Of a stretch of 34,003 nt of DNA, positions 16,235 through 23,232 are shown one piece after another (the stretch's first letter is position 1; each line of letters starts with the position of its first letter). The stretch lies in the NCBI GenBank assembly GCA_029932855.1, contig JAOZPG010000026.1, forward strand, positions 1 through 34,003, read 5' to 3'. A program made the position numbers and the translations under genes. This DNA is from Bacteroidales bacterium (GTDB taxonomy: Bacteria > Bacteroidota > Bacteroidia > Bacteroidales > VadinHA17). The notes under the pieces were generated by a model. It saw only the letters and a list, made by a program, of their open reading frames with translations. It was not told where the DNA came from and ran no database searches.

Positions 16235-17428
16235 TTAAAAATTATTTATTATGGCATCCGCCATCTGCCCGGTGGAAGCTGCTCCCTTTGTAAGAACATC
16301 TTCAGAACCCTTCAACTTTTTCATATCATATGTTTGCACCTCTCCCCTGCTTATCGTTTTTGCCACTGCATTCCTGATCCTGGCAGACATCTTATCCTCT
16401 CCAATAAAGTCGAGCATCATGCAGGCAGACTCTATCATAGCCACCGGGTTAACGATAGACTCGGCATAACCGGCATACTTTGGTGCAGAACCATGCGTGG
16501 GCTCAAACACAGCAACACCTTCATCGTTGAATTGGGCACTGCATGCAAACCCCAATCCACCTATGAGTCCCGCAAAACCATCTGACACTATATCCCCGAA
16601 CATATTTCCTGCTACAATAACACCATAATTTTCAGGATTCTTCGTCAGCCACATCATCTGTGCATCAATATTTGTATTCCATAGTTGTATCTCCGGGTAA
16701 TCTTTCTGCTGTATCTCTTTGGCAAGCCTGTACATCATACCTGATGTTTCACGTATCACATTTGGCTTTTCGCACAGAGTGACCGATTTATATCCATATT
16801 TCCTGGCATAGTCAAAAGATGCAATAAGTATCCTTTCTGTAGCCTTCCTGCTGAATATTCTTGTTGAAATACTTATCTCCTCTTTGGGTACATCACCAAA
16901 GTTCTTTTTAAATTTAGAATGTGTCAAAAAGGCATCATATACCTTGCCGGGAGGATCCGACCATTCAACACCTCCATAAAGTCCTTCGGTATTCTGCCTG
17001 AAAATTACCACATCGACCTCTGGCTCCTCAATTTCTCCTCCTGCACCTCTCCTGATAAAATTAAGGGGGTTGCCAGGATAGGTCCTGCAGGGCCGTATGC
17101 AAATATCCAGCTTAAAATGCTGTCTTAGACCTACAATGGGACTTGAATATACCAGGCTATTATCTTTTAATGAGGGATCCAGCTCCTGTGATGCTTCCTC
17201 TTTTGGTTTTGAAGTAATTGCCCCGAACAGGGCCACTTTATGTTTCTCAATAAGATCTATAGTCCTCTGTGGCAAAGGATTCCCCTCCGTTCGCCAGAAT
17301 TCCCATCCTATATCCCCTTCAACATAATTTGCATCAAAGCCTGCTGCTTCAAGTACCCTTAATGTTTCCTCAAGTACTACCCGGCCTATGCCGTCGCCGG
17401 GTAATGTTACTATCGTCCTTTTTGCCAT
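16235..17428 (-). CDS. Isocitrate/isopropylmalate-family dehydrogenase, likely NADP-dependent
   Basis: The 397-residue beta-decarboxylating dehydrogenase starts TLPGDGIGRVVLEETLRVL. It has the substrate arginine region (VGLRQHF, ICIRPCR, FRQNTEGLYGG), the catalytic Tyr/Lys region and the Mg2+ region GNMFGDIVSDGFAGLIGGLG. The cofactor loop reads THGSAPKYAG, with K317 and Y318 at the positions of E. coli Icd K344/Y345 that grip the 2'-phosphate of NADP. NAD-dependent relatives carry Asp-Ile there. The substrate-side segment NSLVYSSPIVGLRQ matches neither classic Icd nor LeuB exactly. Isocitrate is favoured because citrate lyase genes are nearby and no leuCD is visible. Homoisocitrate- or tartrate-type activity cannot be excluded. 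It is the first gene of a minus-strand operon divergent from pepD. Confidence 0.8.
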   Translation of the reverse strand: MAKRTIVTLPGDGIGRVVLEETLRVLEAAGFDANYVEGDIGWEFWRTEGNPLPQRTIDLIEKHKVALFGAITSKPKEEASQELDPSLKDNSLVYSSPIVGLRQHFKLDICIRPCRTYPGNPLNFIRRGAGGEIEEPEVDVVIFRQNTEGLYGGVEWSDPPGKVYDAFLTHSKFKKNFGDVPKEEISISTRIFSRKATERILIASFDYARKYGYKSVTLCEKPNVIRETSGMMYRLAKEIQQKDYPEIQLWNTNIDAQMMWLTKNPENYGVIVAGNMFGDIVSDGFAGLIGGLGFACSAQFNDEGVAVFEPTHGSAPKYAGYAESIVNPVAMIESACMMLDFIGEDKMSARIRNAVAKTISRGEVQTYDMKKLKGSEDVLTKGAASTGQMADAIINNF

Positions 17429-17559
17429 AATAAACTATATTTTAAACAGGTTTAACAATAGGGTAAAATTAGCATAATTTATTACTTGAAAAAGATCTTA
17501 TAGATTAGTTTTTTTATATAAATATATATCCTGTTTTTTACTATTTTTACGGACCAAAT

Positions 17560-17567
17560 TATCTTTG
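17560..17567 (+). promoter_or_regulatory. Candidate Bacteroidota -7 box (TATCTTTG) for pepD
   Basis: TATCTTTG fits the TAnnTTTG consensus and ends 6 nt before the pepD ATG at 17574. No clear -33 TTTG is seen. If used, transcription would begin at or next to the start codon. Confidence 0.4.
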
Positions 17568-17573
17568 TTTATT

Positions 17574-19037
17574 ATGCTTAAAATTCCAAACAAACCCGAT
17601 CTTCCTATATGGTCATACTTTAGTGATATATTAACAATACCCCGCCCCTCTGGAAAAGAAGAAAAAATACTGGAATACCTGAAAAAATTTGCCGCAAAGC
17701 ACAATCTCGACTGTACACAGGATAAGCCCGGTAACCTTCTTATAAAGAAAAATGCAACAAAGGGAAAAGAAGGGCTGAAAACAATAATATTACAGGCTCA
17801 TGTGGATATGGTCTGTGAGAAAAATGCAGACACGGTTCATGATTTTGATAAAGACCCCATTATAACCCTTATAGAAGAAGGATGGATCAAGACAAGCGGC
17901 ACAACCCTGGGAGCTGATGATGGTATTGGAGTTGCCGCCATGCTGGCAGTACTGTCAGCCACAGACATCGAACATGGTCCACTGGAATGCCTCTTTACTG
18001 TTAACGAGGAAACAGGAATGACAGGTGCCCTGGGCCTGGATAAAAATCTTCTTAATGGAAAGATTCTGCTGAATCTCGACTCTGAAGACGAGGGAGAACT
18101 TTTTATAGGATGTGCCGGAGGAATAGACACCACCGTCAGGTATAAGATAAACTACATTAAAACACCTGCTTCTCATAAAGCCTATACACTTTTTGTGAAC
18201 GGACTTAAGGGAGGCCATTCAGGCGATGAGATACATAAGGGCCTGGGAAATTCCATAAAAATACTTAACAGGATATTATGGAAAGCCAACTACGATTTTG
18301 ATCTGAAGCTATCTAAGATTGAAGGAGGCAACCTTCGTAATGCAATAGCAAGAGAAGCCTTTGCTGAATTTATTATTCCCGAAGATAAGATCTTTGCTTT
18401 CAATGAATTCTTAAATACAGAAATAAGCATTCTTAAGAAAGAGTATTCACAGCGTGATCCGGGACTGAAAATAATACTTAAAGAGCTGGCTGCTCCCACA
18501 CAGGTCTTTGACAAATCATTCCAGGAAGGACTTCTCTCATCATTATATGCATGTCCCCACGGGGCATTGAGTATGAGTCACAATATCCCCGGTCTTGTTG
18601 AAACATCCACCAATCTGGCTTCAATAAAGCATATTGACAACAACAACATACTTATTACGACAAGCCAAAGGAGTTCCCTGGAAAGTGCAAAGAAAGATGT
18701 GTCTCAAATGGTAGAAAGCGTATTTCTTTTATCAGGTGCCGATGTCAGCCATTCGGGATCATACCCGGGATGGTCACCCAATACTGATTCAGAGATACTG
18801 GGAATAACTGCCGGGGCCTATAATAAGCTTTTTGGATCCAGACCAAAGGTTAAGGCAATACATGCCGGACTTGAATGCGGACTCTTTCTTGAGAAATATC
18901 CTGACCTGGATATGATCTCTTTCGGTCCCACGATTAAGGGAGCACATTCACCTGGTGAGAAACTGCATATTGAAAGCAGCTTTAAGTTCTGGGATCTTCT
19001 GCTGGAAGTATTAAAGAATATTCCGGAAGAGAACTAG
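17574..19037 (+). CDS. pepD: Aminoacyl-histidine dipeptidase / cytosol nonspecific dipeptidase (M20C)
   Basis: This 487-residue cytosolic dipeptidase has the full M20 metal site: H76 and D78 in [10 protein letters not shown], the bridging Asp in [11 protein letters not shown] (115-116), catalytic E145/E146 in [10 protein letters not shown], the Asp in LNLDSEDEG, and the terminal His in [13 protein letters not shown]. The central [11 protein letters not shown] segment is typical of PepD. It splits a broad range of dipeptides, including Xaa-His, using zinc. An upstream TTG at 17565 is in frame, but the ATG at 17574 fits the family N-terminus. It is the only + strand gene in the left two thirds of the window. 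It faces the rubredoxin gene, with which it shares a CTAG stop palindrome. It adds to the peptide-use genes around it. Confidence 0.93.
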   Translation: MLKIPNKPDLPIWSYFSDILTIPRPSGKEEKILEYLKKFAAKHNLDCTQDKPGNLLIKKNATKGKEGLKTIILQAHVDMVCEKNADTVHDFDKDPIITLIEEGWIKTSGTTLGADDGIGVAAMLAVLSATDIEHGPLECLFTVNEETGMTGALGLDKNLLNGKILLNLDSEDEGELFIGCAGGIDTTVRYKINYIKTPASHKAYTLFVNGLKGGHSGDEIHKGLGNSIKILNRILWKANYDFDLKLSKIEGGNLRNAIAREAFAEFIIPEDKIFAFNEFLNTEISILKKEYSQRDPGLKIILKELAAPTQVFDKSFQEGLLSSLYACPHGALSMSHNIPGLVETSTNLASIKHIDNNNILITTSQRSSLESAKKDVSQMVESVFLLSGADVSHSGSYPGWSPNTDSEILGITAGAYNKLFGSRPKVKAIHAGLECGLFLEKYPDLDMISFGPTIKGAHSPGEKLHIESSFKFWDLLLEVLKNIPEEN

Positions 19038-19192
19038 TCCATAGCTTCAAAATCGTCCTTACTGACTCCACAAACCGGACACGACCAGTCGTCAGGAATA
19101 TCTTCAAAAGCTGTTCCGGGAGCTATGCCTCCATCAGGATCTCCGGCCTCAGGGTCATAAATATAACCACATACATTGCATTGATACTTCAT
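19034..19192 (-). CDS. Rubredoxin (52 residues)
   Basis: The translation begins [19 protein letters not shown], continues [25 protein letters not shown] and ends DDFEAMD. The two CxxC knuckles (C5-x2-C8 and C38-x2-C41), YIYDPE and DWxCPxCG are diagnostic for rubredoxin, a one-iron electron carrier typical of anaerobes. The length is standard. It lies 42 nt downstream of citF in the same direction and is probably its co-transcribed last gene. Its stop overlaps the convergent pepD stop by 4 bp (CTAG at 19034-19037). Partners could be an oxygen- or peroxide-reducing enzyme encoded elsewhere. Confidence 0.95.
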   Translation of the reverse strand: MKYQCNVCGYIYDPEAGDPDGGIAPGTAFEDIPDDWSCPVCGVSKDDFEAMD

Positions 19193-19234
19193 TTTTATTA
19201 ATGTTTATCAGTTAATAAAACTAAAAGATTAATA

Positions 19235-20800
19235 CTAATATCTCACTTTTCTTACCGAGTCAAGCAGTGTGCCATCCACCCACTTAATAACAGCAATAAT
19301 CTCTTTATCCAGTTCTGCCTTTTGTGGCCTGCCACAAATTTTCTCGGCCTCCTTCTTAAGTTCATTTATCGTCATAACCGGCAAGCCTGAACCTTTAACT
19401 GCTTCCAGCAGGTCTTTACGCAAGGGATTGATGGCTATCCCCCTTTCGGTTACAACAACATCTATCAGCTCTCCCGGTCCGCAAAGAGTTGTTACCTCAT
19501 CAACTATCACAGGTATGCGATCGCGAAACAGGGGAACAGGCAGGATCACCGTCTTTGAGAAAAGACAATTCTGCCAGCCACCTATGCCATGTAAGAGATA
19601 TCCGTCTGAATGCGTTACGACATTGGCATTGAAATTTATATCTATCTCTGTTGCACCGAGTATCACCACATCCACCATACCTGCAAAATTACCCTTTGCA
19701 TGATAGTTATATGAGGTAAAGGGACTCGTATCAATATGATGTGAATTTCCGGCCATAGACTTTACTCCTTCAAGGTCGAATGTCTGACCGTCAAGTATGT
19801 AGTCAACCAGCCCTTCTTCGAGCATTGACACCAGGTACTTATTGCTCCCCCCCCTTGCAAAGCGGGCCTTAATACCTTTTTCCCTCATTATCTTCCTGAA
19901 AAACTCGCCAACTGCCAGGGACGTTCCTCCTGCCCCCGACTGGAAGGAAAATCCATCTTTAATAATACCGGCACTCTCACAGAAGCGAGCAGTAAGCTCC
20001 GCAAGAAACAGCCTGTCGGGACTCTTGGTTATCTGGGTGGTTCCCGAAATGATCTTCTCAGGATCGCCAAGCTTATCAAGCTTAACTGTATAATCAACAT
20101 AATTACCCTGTATCTGCCAGGGATGACAGGGAAACTCAACCATATTATCAGTCACAACAATTACTTTTTCAGCATATTGTGAATCTGCCAGGGCAAATCC
20201 CAGAAGTCCCGTTGCAGAAGGGCCCGACAGTCCATTGGCATTGCCAAAGCTATCTGCACATCCCGCACCTATAACAGCTATATCTATCCTGATCTCACCA
20301 TCCTGTATAGCCTGGTACCTTCCTCCATGCGACCTGAGCACTCCAAGGCCTTTCATCTTTCCCTGGGAAGTGAATCTTCCAAGGGGTCCGTTCATACTAC
20401 CTTCAATATGATGTATAGTCCCATCCTCAAGGTACTTGATCAGGTGCTGATGGCAGGGGAAAGAAGCAGAAGGGAACCAGATTAGGTCCCTGACACCCAT
20501 TTCATGCGCAATATCAAATATCTGATTGGCCAGGTAATCACCATTTCGAAAATGATGATGTGTTGATATTACCATTCCGTTTTTAAGTCCTGACTTTACC
20601 AGGGCGTCTTTCAGATCAGATGTAAGCTTATTACCATCAAGGGGATAGTTTGCAGATGATGCTACCGAGGGAGCATGTCTTTTTGAAGTACTGATATATT
20701 TGTTCACACCCTTGTAAGCTATCTGGGCATTACCATTTACCTCGGGAGGAACCATCCTGCCGGCAGCATTCTTAATCATTCCGGGATCATCAATTCTCAT
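19235..20800 (-). CDS. citF: Citrate lyase alpha subunit (citrate:acetyl-ACP transferase)
   Basis: The 521-residue protein follows CitF throughout: THHHFRNGDYLANQIF near residue 80, GSMNGPLGRF, AVIGAGCADSFGNANG, the GISGTTQITKSPDRL-like stretch, FSFQSGAGGTSLAVG, the QTFDLEGVKSMAGN segment and TERGIAINPLRKDL at the C-terminus. CitF swaps the acetyl group on the CitD carrier for citrate, giving citryl-ACP, which CitE cleaves to oxaloacetate and acetyl-ACP. It is 27 nt downstream of the CitD-CitE fusion gene. No citC ligase or citX/citG prosthetic-group genes are in the window, so activation must rely on genes elsewhere. Confidence 0.93.
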   Translation of the reverse strand: MRIDDPGMIKNAAGRMVPPEVNGNAQIAYKGVNKYISTSKRHAPSVASSANYPLDGNKLTSDLKDALVKSGLKNGMVISTHHHFRNGDYLANQIFDIAHEMGVRDLIWFPSASFPCHQHLIKYLEDGTIHHIEGSMNGPLGRFTSQGKMKGLGVLRSHGGRYQAIQDGEIRIDIAVIGAGCADSFGNANGLSGPSATGLLGFALADSQYAEKVIVVTDNMVEFPCHPWQIQGNYVDYTVKLDKLGDPEKIISGTTQITKSPDRLFLAELTARFCESAGIIKDGFSFQSGAGGTSLAVGEFFRKIMREKGIKARFARGGSNKYLVSMLEEGLVDYILDGQTFDLEGVKSMAGNSHHIDTSPFTSYNYHAKGNFAGMVDVVILGATEIDINFNANVVTHSDGYLLHGIGGWQNCLFSKTVILPVPLFRDRIPVIVDEVTTLCGPGELIDVVVTERGIAINPLRKDLLEAVKGSGLPVMTINELKKEAEKICGRPQKAELDKEIIAVIKWVDGTLLDSVRKVRY

Positions 20801-20827
20801 ATGCCTTATATTATATATTTTTTTCGA

Positions 20828-22060
20828 TTACAATTTTTCCTGCTGCAGCCAGTTTTCATTCAGCAAACCCATCTTTATAGCCAGATCAATAGTTTTCCTG
20901 GCCCTCTTAACCACAGGCGCATCTATCATTTTCGTTCCAAGAGAAACCACTCCCCTGCCCTCTCCGGCTGCTTTATGAAATGCCCTGGCTATATTTTCGG
21001 CTTTTCTTATTTCAGAGGCAGAAGGTATAAATCCTTGTTGTATCACTCTTATCTGCCTGGGATGAATACAGCCCATCCCCTCAAAACCCAGTGACCTTGA
21101 CTTTTTCACAGCCTCAGCCAGACCCTCCATATCCCCAACATCGGAAAACACCGAGTCTATGGCCTGTATGCCGGCAGCCTTACATGCATTTACCAGTCTC
21201 GTCCTTGCATATAAAGACTCATTTCCCTCTTTCGTGCGACTAACACCAATATCAGCCGTATAATCTTCAAGTCCGATTGCCATAGCCACAATATTCTCTG
21301 ATGCACAGGCTATCTCGTATGCTTTCTCAATCCCAAGTGCACTTTCAATAATAGGCATCAGGAAGATAGTTAATTCTGTTCCGGATTTTTTTTTCAATGT
21401 GGATATTTCTTCCTCCAGGCCAGTAATCTCCCCGGCACCCTCACACTTTGGAACCAGTATCAGCTGAACATTATGTTTTACTATAAAAGGAAGATCTTTA
21501 TATCCTTCAGGCAACTGGTTAATCCTTACCATTTTTTCAGCACCCATGAAATCCAGGCTCCTCAGGGCATTACGCACCAGGTATCTTGCTTCTTGCTTCT
21601 TTTCCGGAGCTACCGAATCCTCCAGGTCAAGTATCATCCCTTCAGGCTTGTGAATACCCGCATTTAGCATTAAGCTTGGCGAGTTCCCCGGCAGGTAGAG
21701 CCTGCTAAAGCGAAAACTTTCTTTATGAGATACGCTGGCAGTTTCATCATACAATTCGGGTAAAAATTCTTTATCGGAGGAGATAAATGATTTTATCAAA
21801 AACTCTAGCCTGGCAAGCAATACAAAAGGAAGAGCGCCTGAATCCTCAATGCTTATCCAGGCATTCTTAATTCCATAAAATTTCATAACTTCCATTACGA
21901 GTTCCCTGATTGATCTGCCATACATCGACTCAACTCTCGATTTCAGGTCAATATTAATTCCTGATGAATCAGTAAGCTCCATGCTTATAAGGCAATCAGA
22001 TCTGACACCGGGACCGGCATTGCCAACCTGCACCATACTCTTGCTTGTTTTATTTGACAT
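20828..22060 (-). CDS. citE: Fused citrate lyase gamma (acyl carrier) and beta subunits, CitD-CitE
   Basis: This 410-residue protein is longer than a normal CitE (~290-300). Residues about 10-95 match the CitD acyl carrier: AGPGVRSDCLISMEL aligns with the E. coli CitD segment AGTLESGDVMIRI, placing the prosthetic-group serine at S21. The match continues with the VESMYGRSIRELVMEV and IEDSGALPFVLLARLE regions. From about residue 115 the CitE aldolase begins (FSRLYLPGNSPSLMLNA), with the Mg2+ motif ILDLEDSVAPEKK, VRIN, LVPKCEGA, LMPIIESALGI, AIGLEDYTADIG and GCIHPRQI. CitD is separate in well-known systems (E. coli, Klebsiella). The fusion would tether the citryl-carrier to the lyase active site. 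It lies between the epimerase gene (52 nt) and citF (27 nt). Confidence 0.88.
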   Translation of the reverse strand: MSNKTSKSMVQVGNAGPGVRSDCLISMELTDSSGINIDLKSRVESMYGRSIRELVMEVMKFYGIKNAWISIEDSGALPFVLLARLEFLIKSFISSDKEFLPELYDETASVSHKESFRFSRLYLPGNSPSLMLNAGIHKPEGMILDLEDSVAPEKKQEARYLVRNALRSLDFMGAEKMVRINQLPEGYKDLPFIVKHNVQLILVPKCEGAGEITGLEEEISTLKKKSGTELTIFLMPIIESALGIEKAYEIACASENIVAMAIGLEDYTADIGVSRTKEGNESLYARTRLVNACKAAGIQAIDSVFSDVGDMEGLAEAVKKSRSLGFEGMGCIHPRQIRVIQQGFIPSASEIRKAENIARAFHKAAGEGRGVVSLGTKMIDAPVVKRARKTIDLAIKMGLLNENWLQQEKL

Positions 22061-22112
22061 TATTCAACTATATTAATTCTATGCAAAATATATTTTTAAA
22101 TATAAATATAAG

Positions 22113-22526
22113 CTAATCAGTAAGCTTGTCTTCACATAACTCAACAAGGGCTCCGGGTGTTGATGCCGGATGCAGAAAAGCAATATCAAGCCCGTCTGCC
22201 CCTTTTCTCGACTTCTTATCTATTAAACTAACACCCCTGTCCTCCAGATCCTTAAGCCTGTCATCAATAGATTCCACTGCAAAGGCAATATGATGGAGCC
22301 CTTCACCTTTCTTGTTTATAAACCTGGCCACAGGACTTGCCGGGTCTGTTGCCTCAAGAAGTTCTATCTTACTGTCCCCAATCTTAAAGAATGCAGTCCT
22401 CACCATCTGATCCTTTACTTCTTCTATCTTATAGCATTTATATCCAAGTATTTCTTCATACTTCTTAACAGAACTGTTAAGATCTTTAACAGCTATTCCT
22501 ATATGTTCTATTTTCGATGGCTTCAT
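22113..22526 (-). CDS. mce: Methylmalonyl-CoA epimerase (VOC family)
   Basis: This 137-residue enzyme has two beta-alpha-beta-beta-beta units. Metal and active-site landmarks are the first-strand His (KIEHIGIAVKDL), LHHIAFAV and ALVELCE near the C-terminus. FLHPASTPGALVEL is the usual epimerase ending. It interconverts (R)- and (S)-methylmalonyl-CoA in the succinate-propionate route, widely used by Bacteroidota for propionate formation. It leads the citDE-citF-rubredoxin group. Other VOC lyases are less likely because of the length and end motif. Confidence 0.9.
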   Translation of the reverse strand: MKPSKIEHIGIAVKDLNSSVKKYEEILGYKCYKIEEVKDQMVRTAFFKIGDSKIELLEATDPASPVARFINKKGEGLHHIAFAVESIDDRLKDLEDRGVSLIDKKSRKGADGLDIAFLHPASTPGALVELCEDKLTD

Positions 22527-22616
22527 AGGCTTTGGTAAATCCCTGCCGGCATAAAGCAGGAGTTGATTAATAAATTAATGTTCGTCTCATCATATCTGTT
22601 TACATCTGTTAAATAA

Positions 22617-22624
22617 CAAAGATA
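22617..22624 (-). promoter_or_regulatory. Candidate -7 box (TATCTTTG) for the mce-citDE-citF unit
   Basis: The minus strand reads TATCTTTG, fitting TAnnTTTG and identical to the box before pepD. It would give a leader of about 85 nt before mce. No clear -33 TTTG is seen. Such octamers also occur by chance in AT-rich DNA. Confidence 0.35.
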
Positions 22625-22680
22625 TTCAATCCGGTCTTGTTTAAAGAATTATTATTCTCAAAAAATCAAGTTTTTAAAAA

Positions 22681-22709
22681 TATGGACAAATAGCATATCA
22701 TAGTCCATA
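22681..22709. promoter_or_regulatory. Inverted repeat TATGGAC-N15-GTCCATA
   Basis: Perfect 7-bp arms at 22681-22687 and 22703-22709 flank a 15-nt spacer. The site lies about 57 bp upstream (minus strand) of the candidate mce -7 box, a typical activator distance. No regulator is encoded beside it. Confidence 0.35.
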
Positions 22710-22744
22710 AGCTCAGCGGGCTTACAACTTTCATATTTCAGAAA

Positions 22745-22784
22745 AAGATGATCTATCTCATCTTACTGAAGTAAGCTATCTCAT
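22745..22784. promoter_or_regulatory. Overlapping dyads and a 9-bp direct repeat
   Basis: AAGATGA (22745-22751) pairs with TCATCTT (22758-22764) across 6 nt. CTTACT (22762-22767) pairs with AGTAAG (22770-22775) across 2 nt. The two hairpins share three bases and are mutually exclusive at the joint. The 9-mer CTATCTCAT occurs at 22753 and again at 22776, 23 bp apart, about two DNA helical turns, which would suit paired protein binding. Confidence 0.35.
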
Positions 22785-22837
22785 TAATAACTACTAACTA
22801 TTTATATTAAAAATACAATACTTTTATTTTTAGGTTT

Positions 22838-22866
22838 GCCAGGGTCAATTTATAATTGCCCCCGGC
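22838..22866 (+). promoter_or_regulatory. Long imperfect hairpin
   Basis: GCC-GGG-CAATT pairs with AATTG-CCC-GGC around a TAT loop, with a bulged T and a small internal loop, giving 11 base pairs. It is not followed by a T run, so it is probably not a terminator. It stands just 5' of the possible three-way junction. Confidence 0.35.
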
Positions 22867-22934
22867 AGGCGCTTGAACATATTAGCCTGGTGACCGGCAG
22901 GGAAATTTATATTCTGTACCAGGAACCATGCTGA

Positions 22935-23025
22935 GGTAAGATTCTTTTGTTCCGGCAATATTGCCTGCTCTAAAAAAGCAATCATATTACCGGACCTGGG
23001 GCCGAAACAGGCTGCAGATCTTACC
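22935..23025 (+). other. Candidate structured RNA with a three-way junction
   Basis: An 8-bp outer stem joins GGTAAGAT (22935-22942) to ATCTTACC (23018-23025). Inside it, a hairpin at 22951-22994 pairs TCCGG-C-AATA with TATT-A-CCGGA (one A-C mismatch) and continues with TTGC/GCAA. A short stem CCTG/CAGG (22995-22998 with 23008-23011) abuts it directly. The whole resembles a small riboswitch-like or ncRNA fold. It lies about 210 nt upstream of the methyltransferase start. It matches no riboswitch consensus I know (TPP, cobalamin, SAM and c-di-GMP were considered). No conservation evidence is available. Confidence 0.35.
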
Positions 23026-23035
23026 AGGGAAAGTG

Positions 23036-23056
23036 CACACCTTAAATTCAGGTGTG
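23036..23056 (+). promoter_or_regulatory. Perfect 7-bp hairpin CACACCT-N7-AGGTGTG
   Basis: The arms are perfect and the loop is TAAATTC. It follows the possible three-way junction by 10 nt. No T run follows, although AAGGGAAAATATG comes next. Confidence 0.4.
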
Positions 23057-23078
23057 AAGGGAAAATATGAAATATAGC

Positions 23079-23094
23079 GGTGATTTATATCACC
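23079..23094. promoter_or_regulatory. 16-bp palindrome GGTGAT-TTAT-ATCACC, CRP/FNR-like operator
   Basis: The perfect dyad has the GTGAT-N4-ATCAC geometry of CRP/FNR-family sites (FNR binds TTGAT-N4-ATCAA). A weaker GTCAC-N5-GTGAT element follows at about 23112-23125. The palindrome is ~140 bp upstream of the methyltransferase ATG. No CRP/FNR gene is in the window, so the link is inference. Confidence 0.4.
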
Positions 23095-23232
23095 TATTAC
23101 AGATAATTGATGTCACTGAATGTGATGAAACATTAGTATAATTAATATATAGTTTTAAGTTGGGCAATTTATATGCCTGAAAAAATAAGTAATTTATTAA
23201 ATAAATAACATAAAACCTTAATCTACTCAACT

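Larger units (their letters stand above)
22527..23232. other. 706-bp non-coding region between divergent transcription units
   Basis: No ORF of convincing length or composition is present on either strand. The left ~100 bp should carry the mce promoter. The rest is crowded with symmetry: inverted repeats at 22681-22709, 22745-22775, 22838-22866, 22951-22994, 23036-23056 and 23079-23094, and a possible three-way junction at 22935-23025. The stretch 22840-23040 is more GC-rich than its flanks, as expected for structured RNA in an AT-rich genome. Confidence 0.6.

Noticed and set aside
22954-22965. 12-bp palindrome GGCAATATTGCC
   Set aside because: It lies inside the longer hairpin at 22951-22994 and is better explained by that stem; no separate claim made.
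22921-23025. Possible hammerhead ribozyme (CTGAGG... and CCGAAAC near a three-stem fold)
   Set aside because: The core needs CTGANGA; the sequence reads CTGAGGT, and the GAAA is not at the right stem junction.
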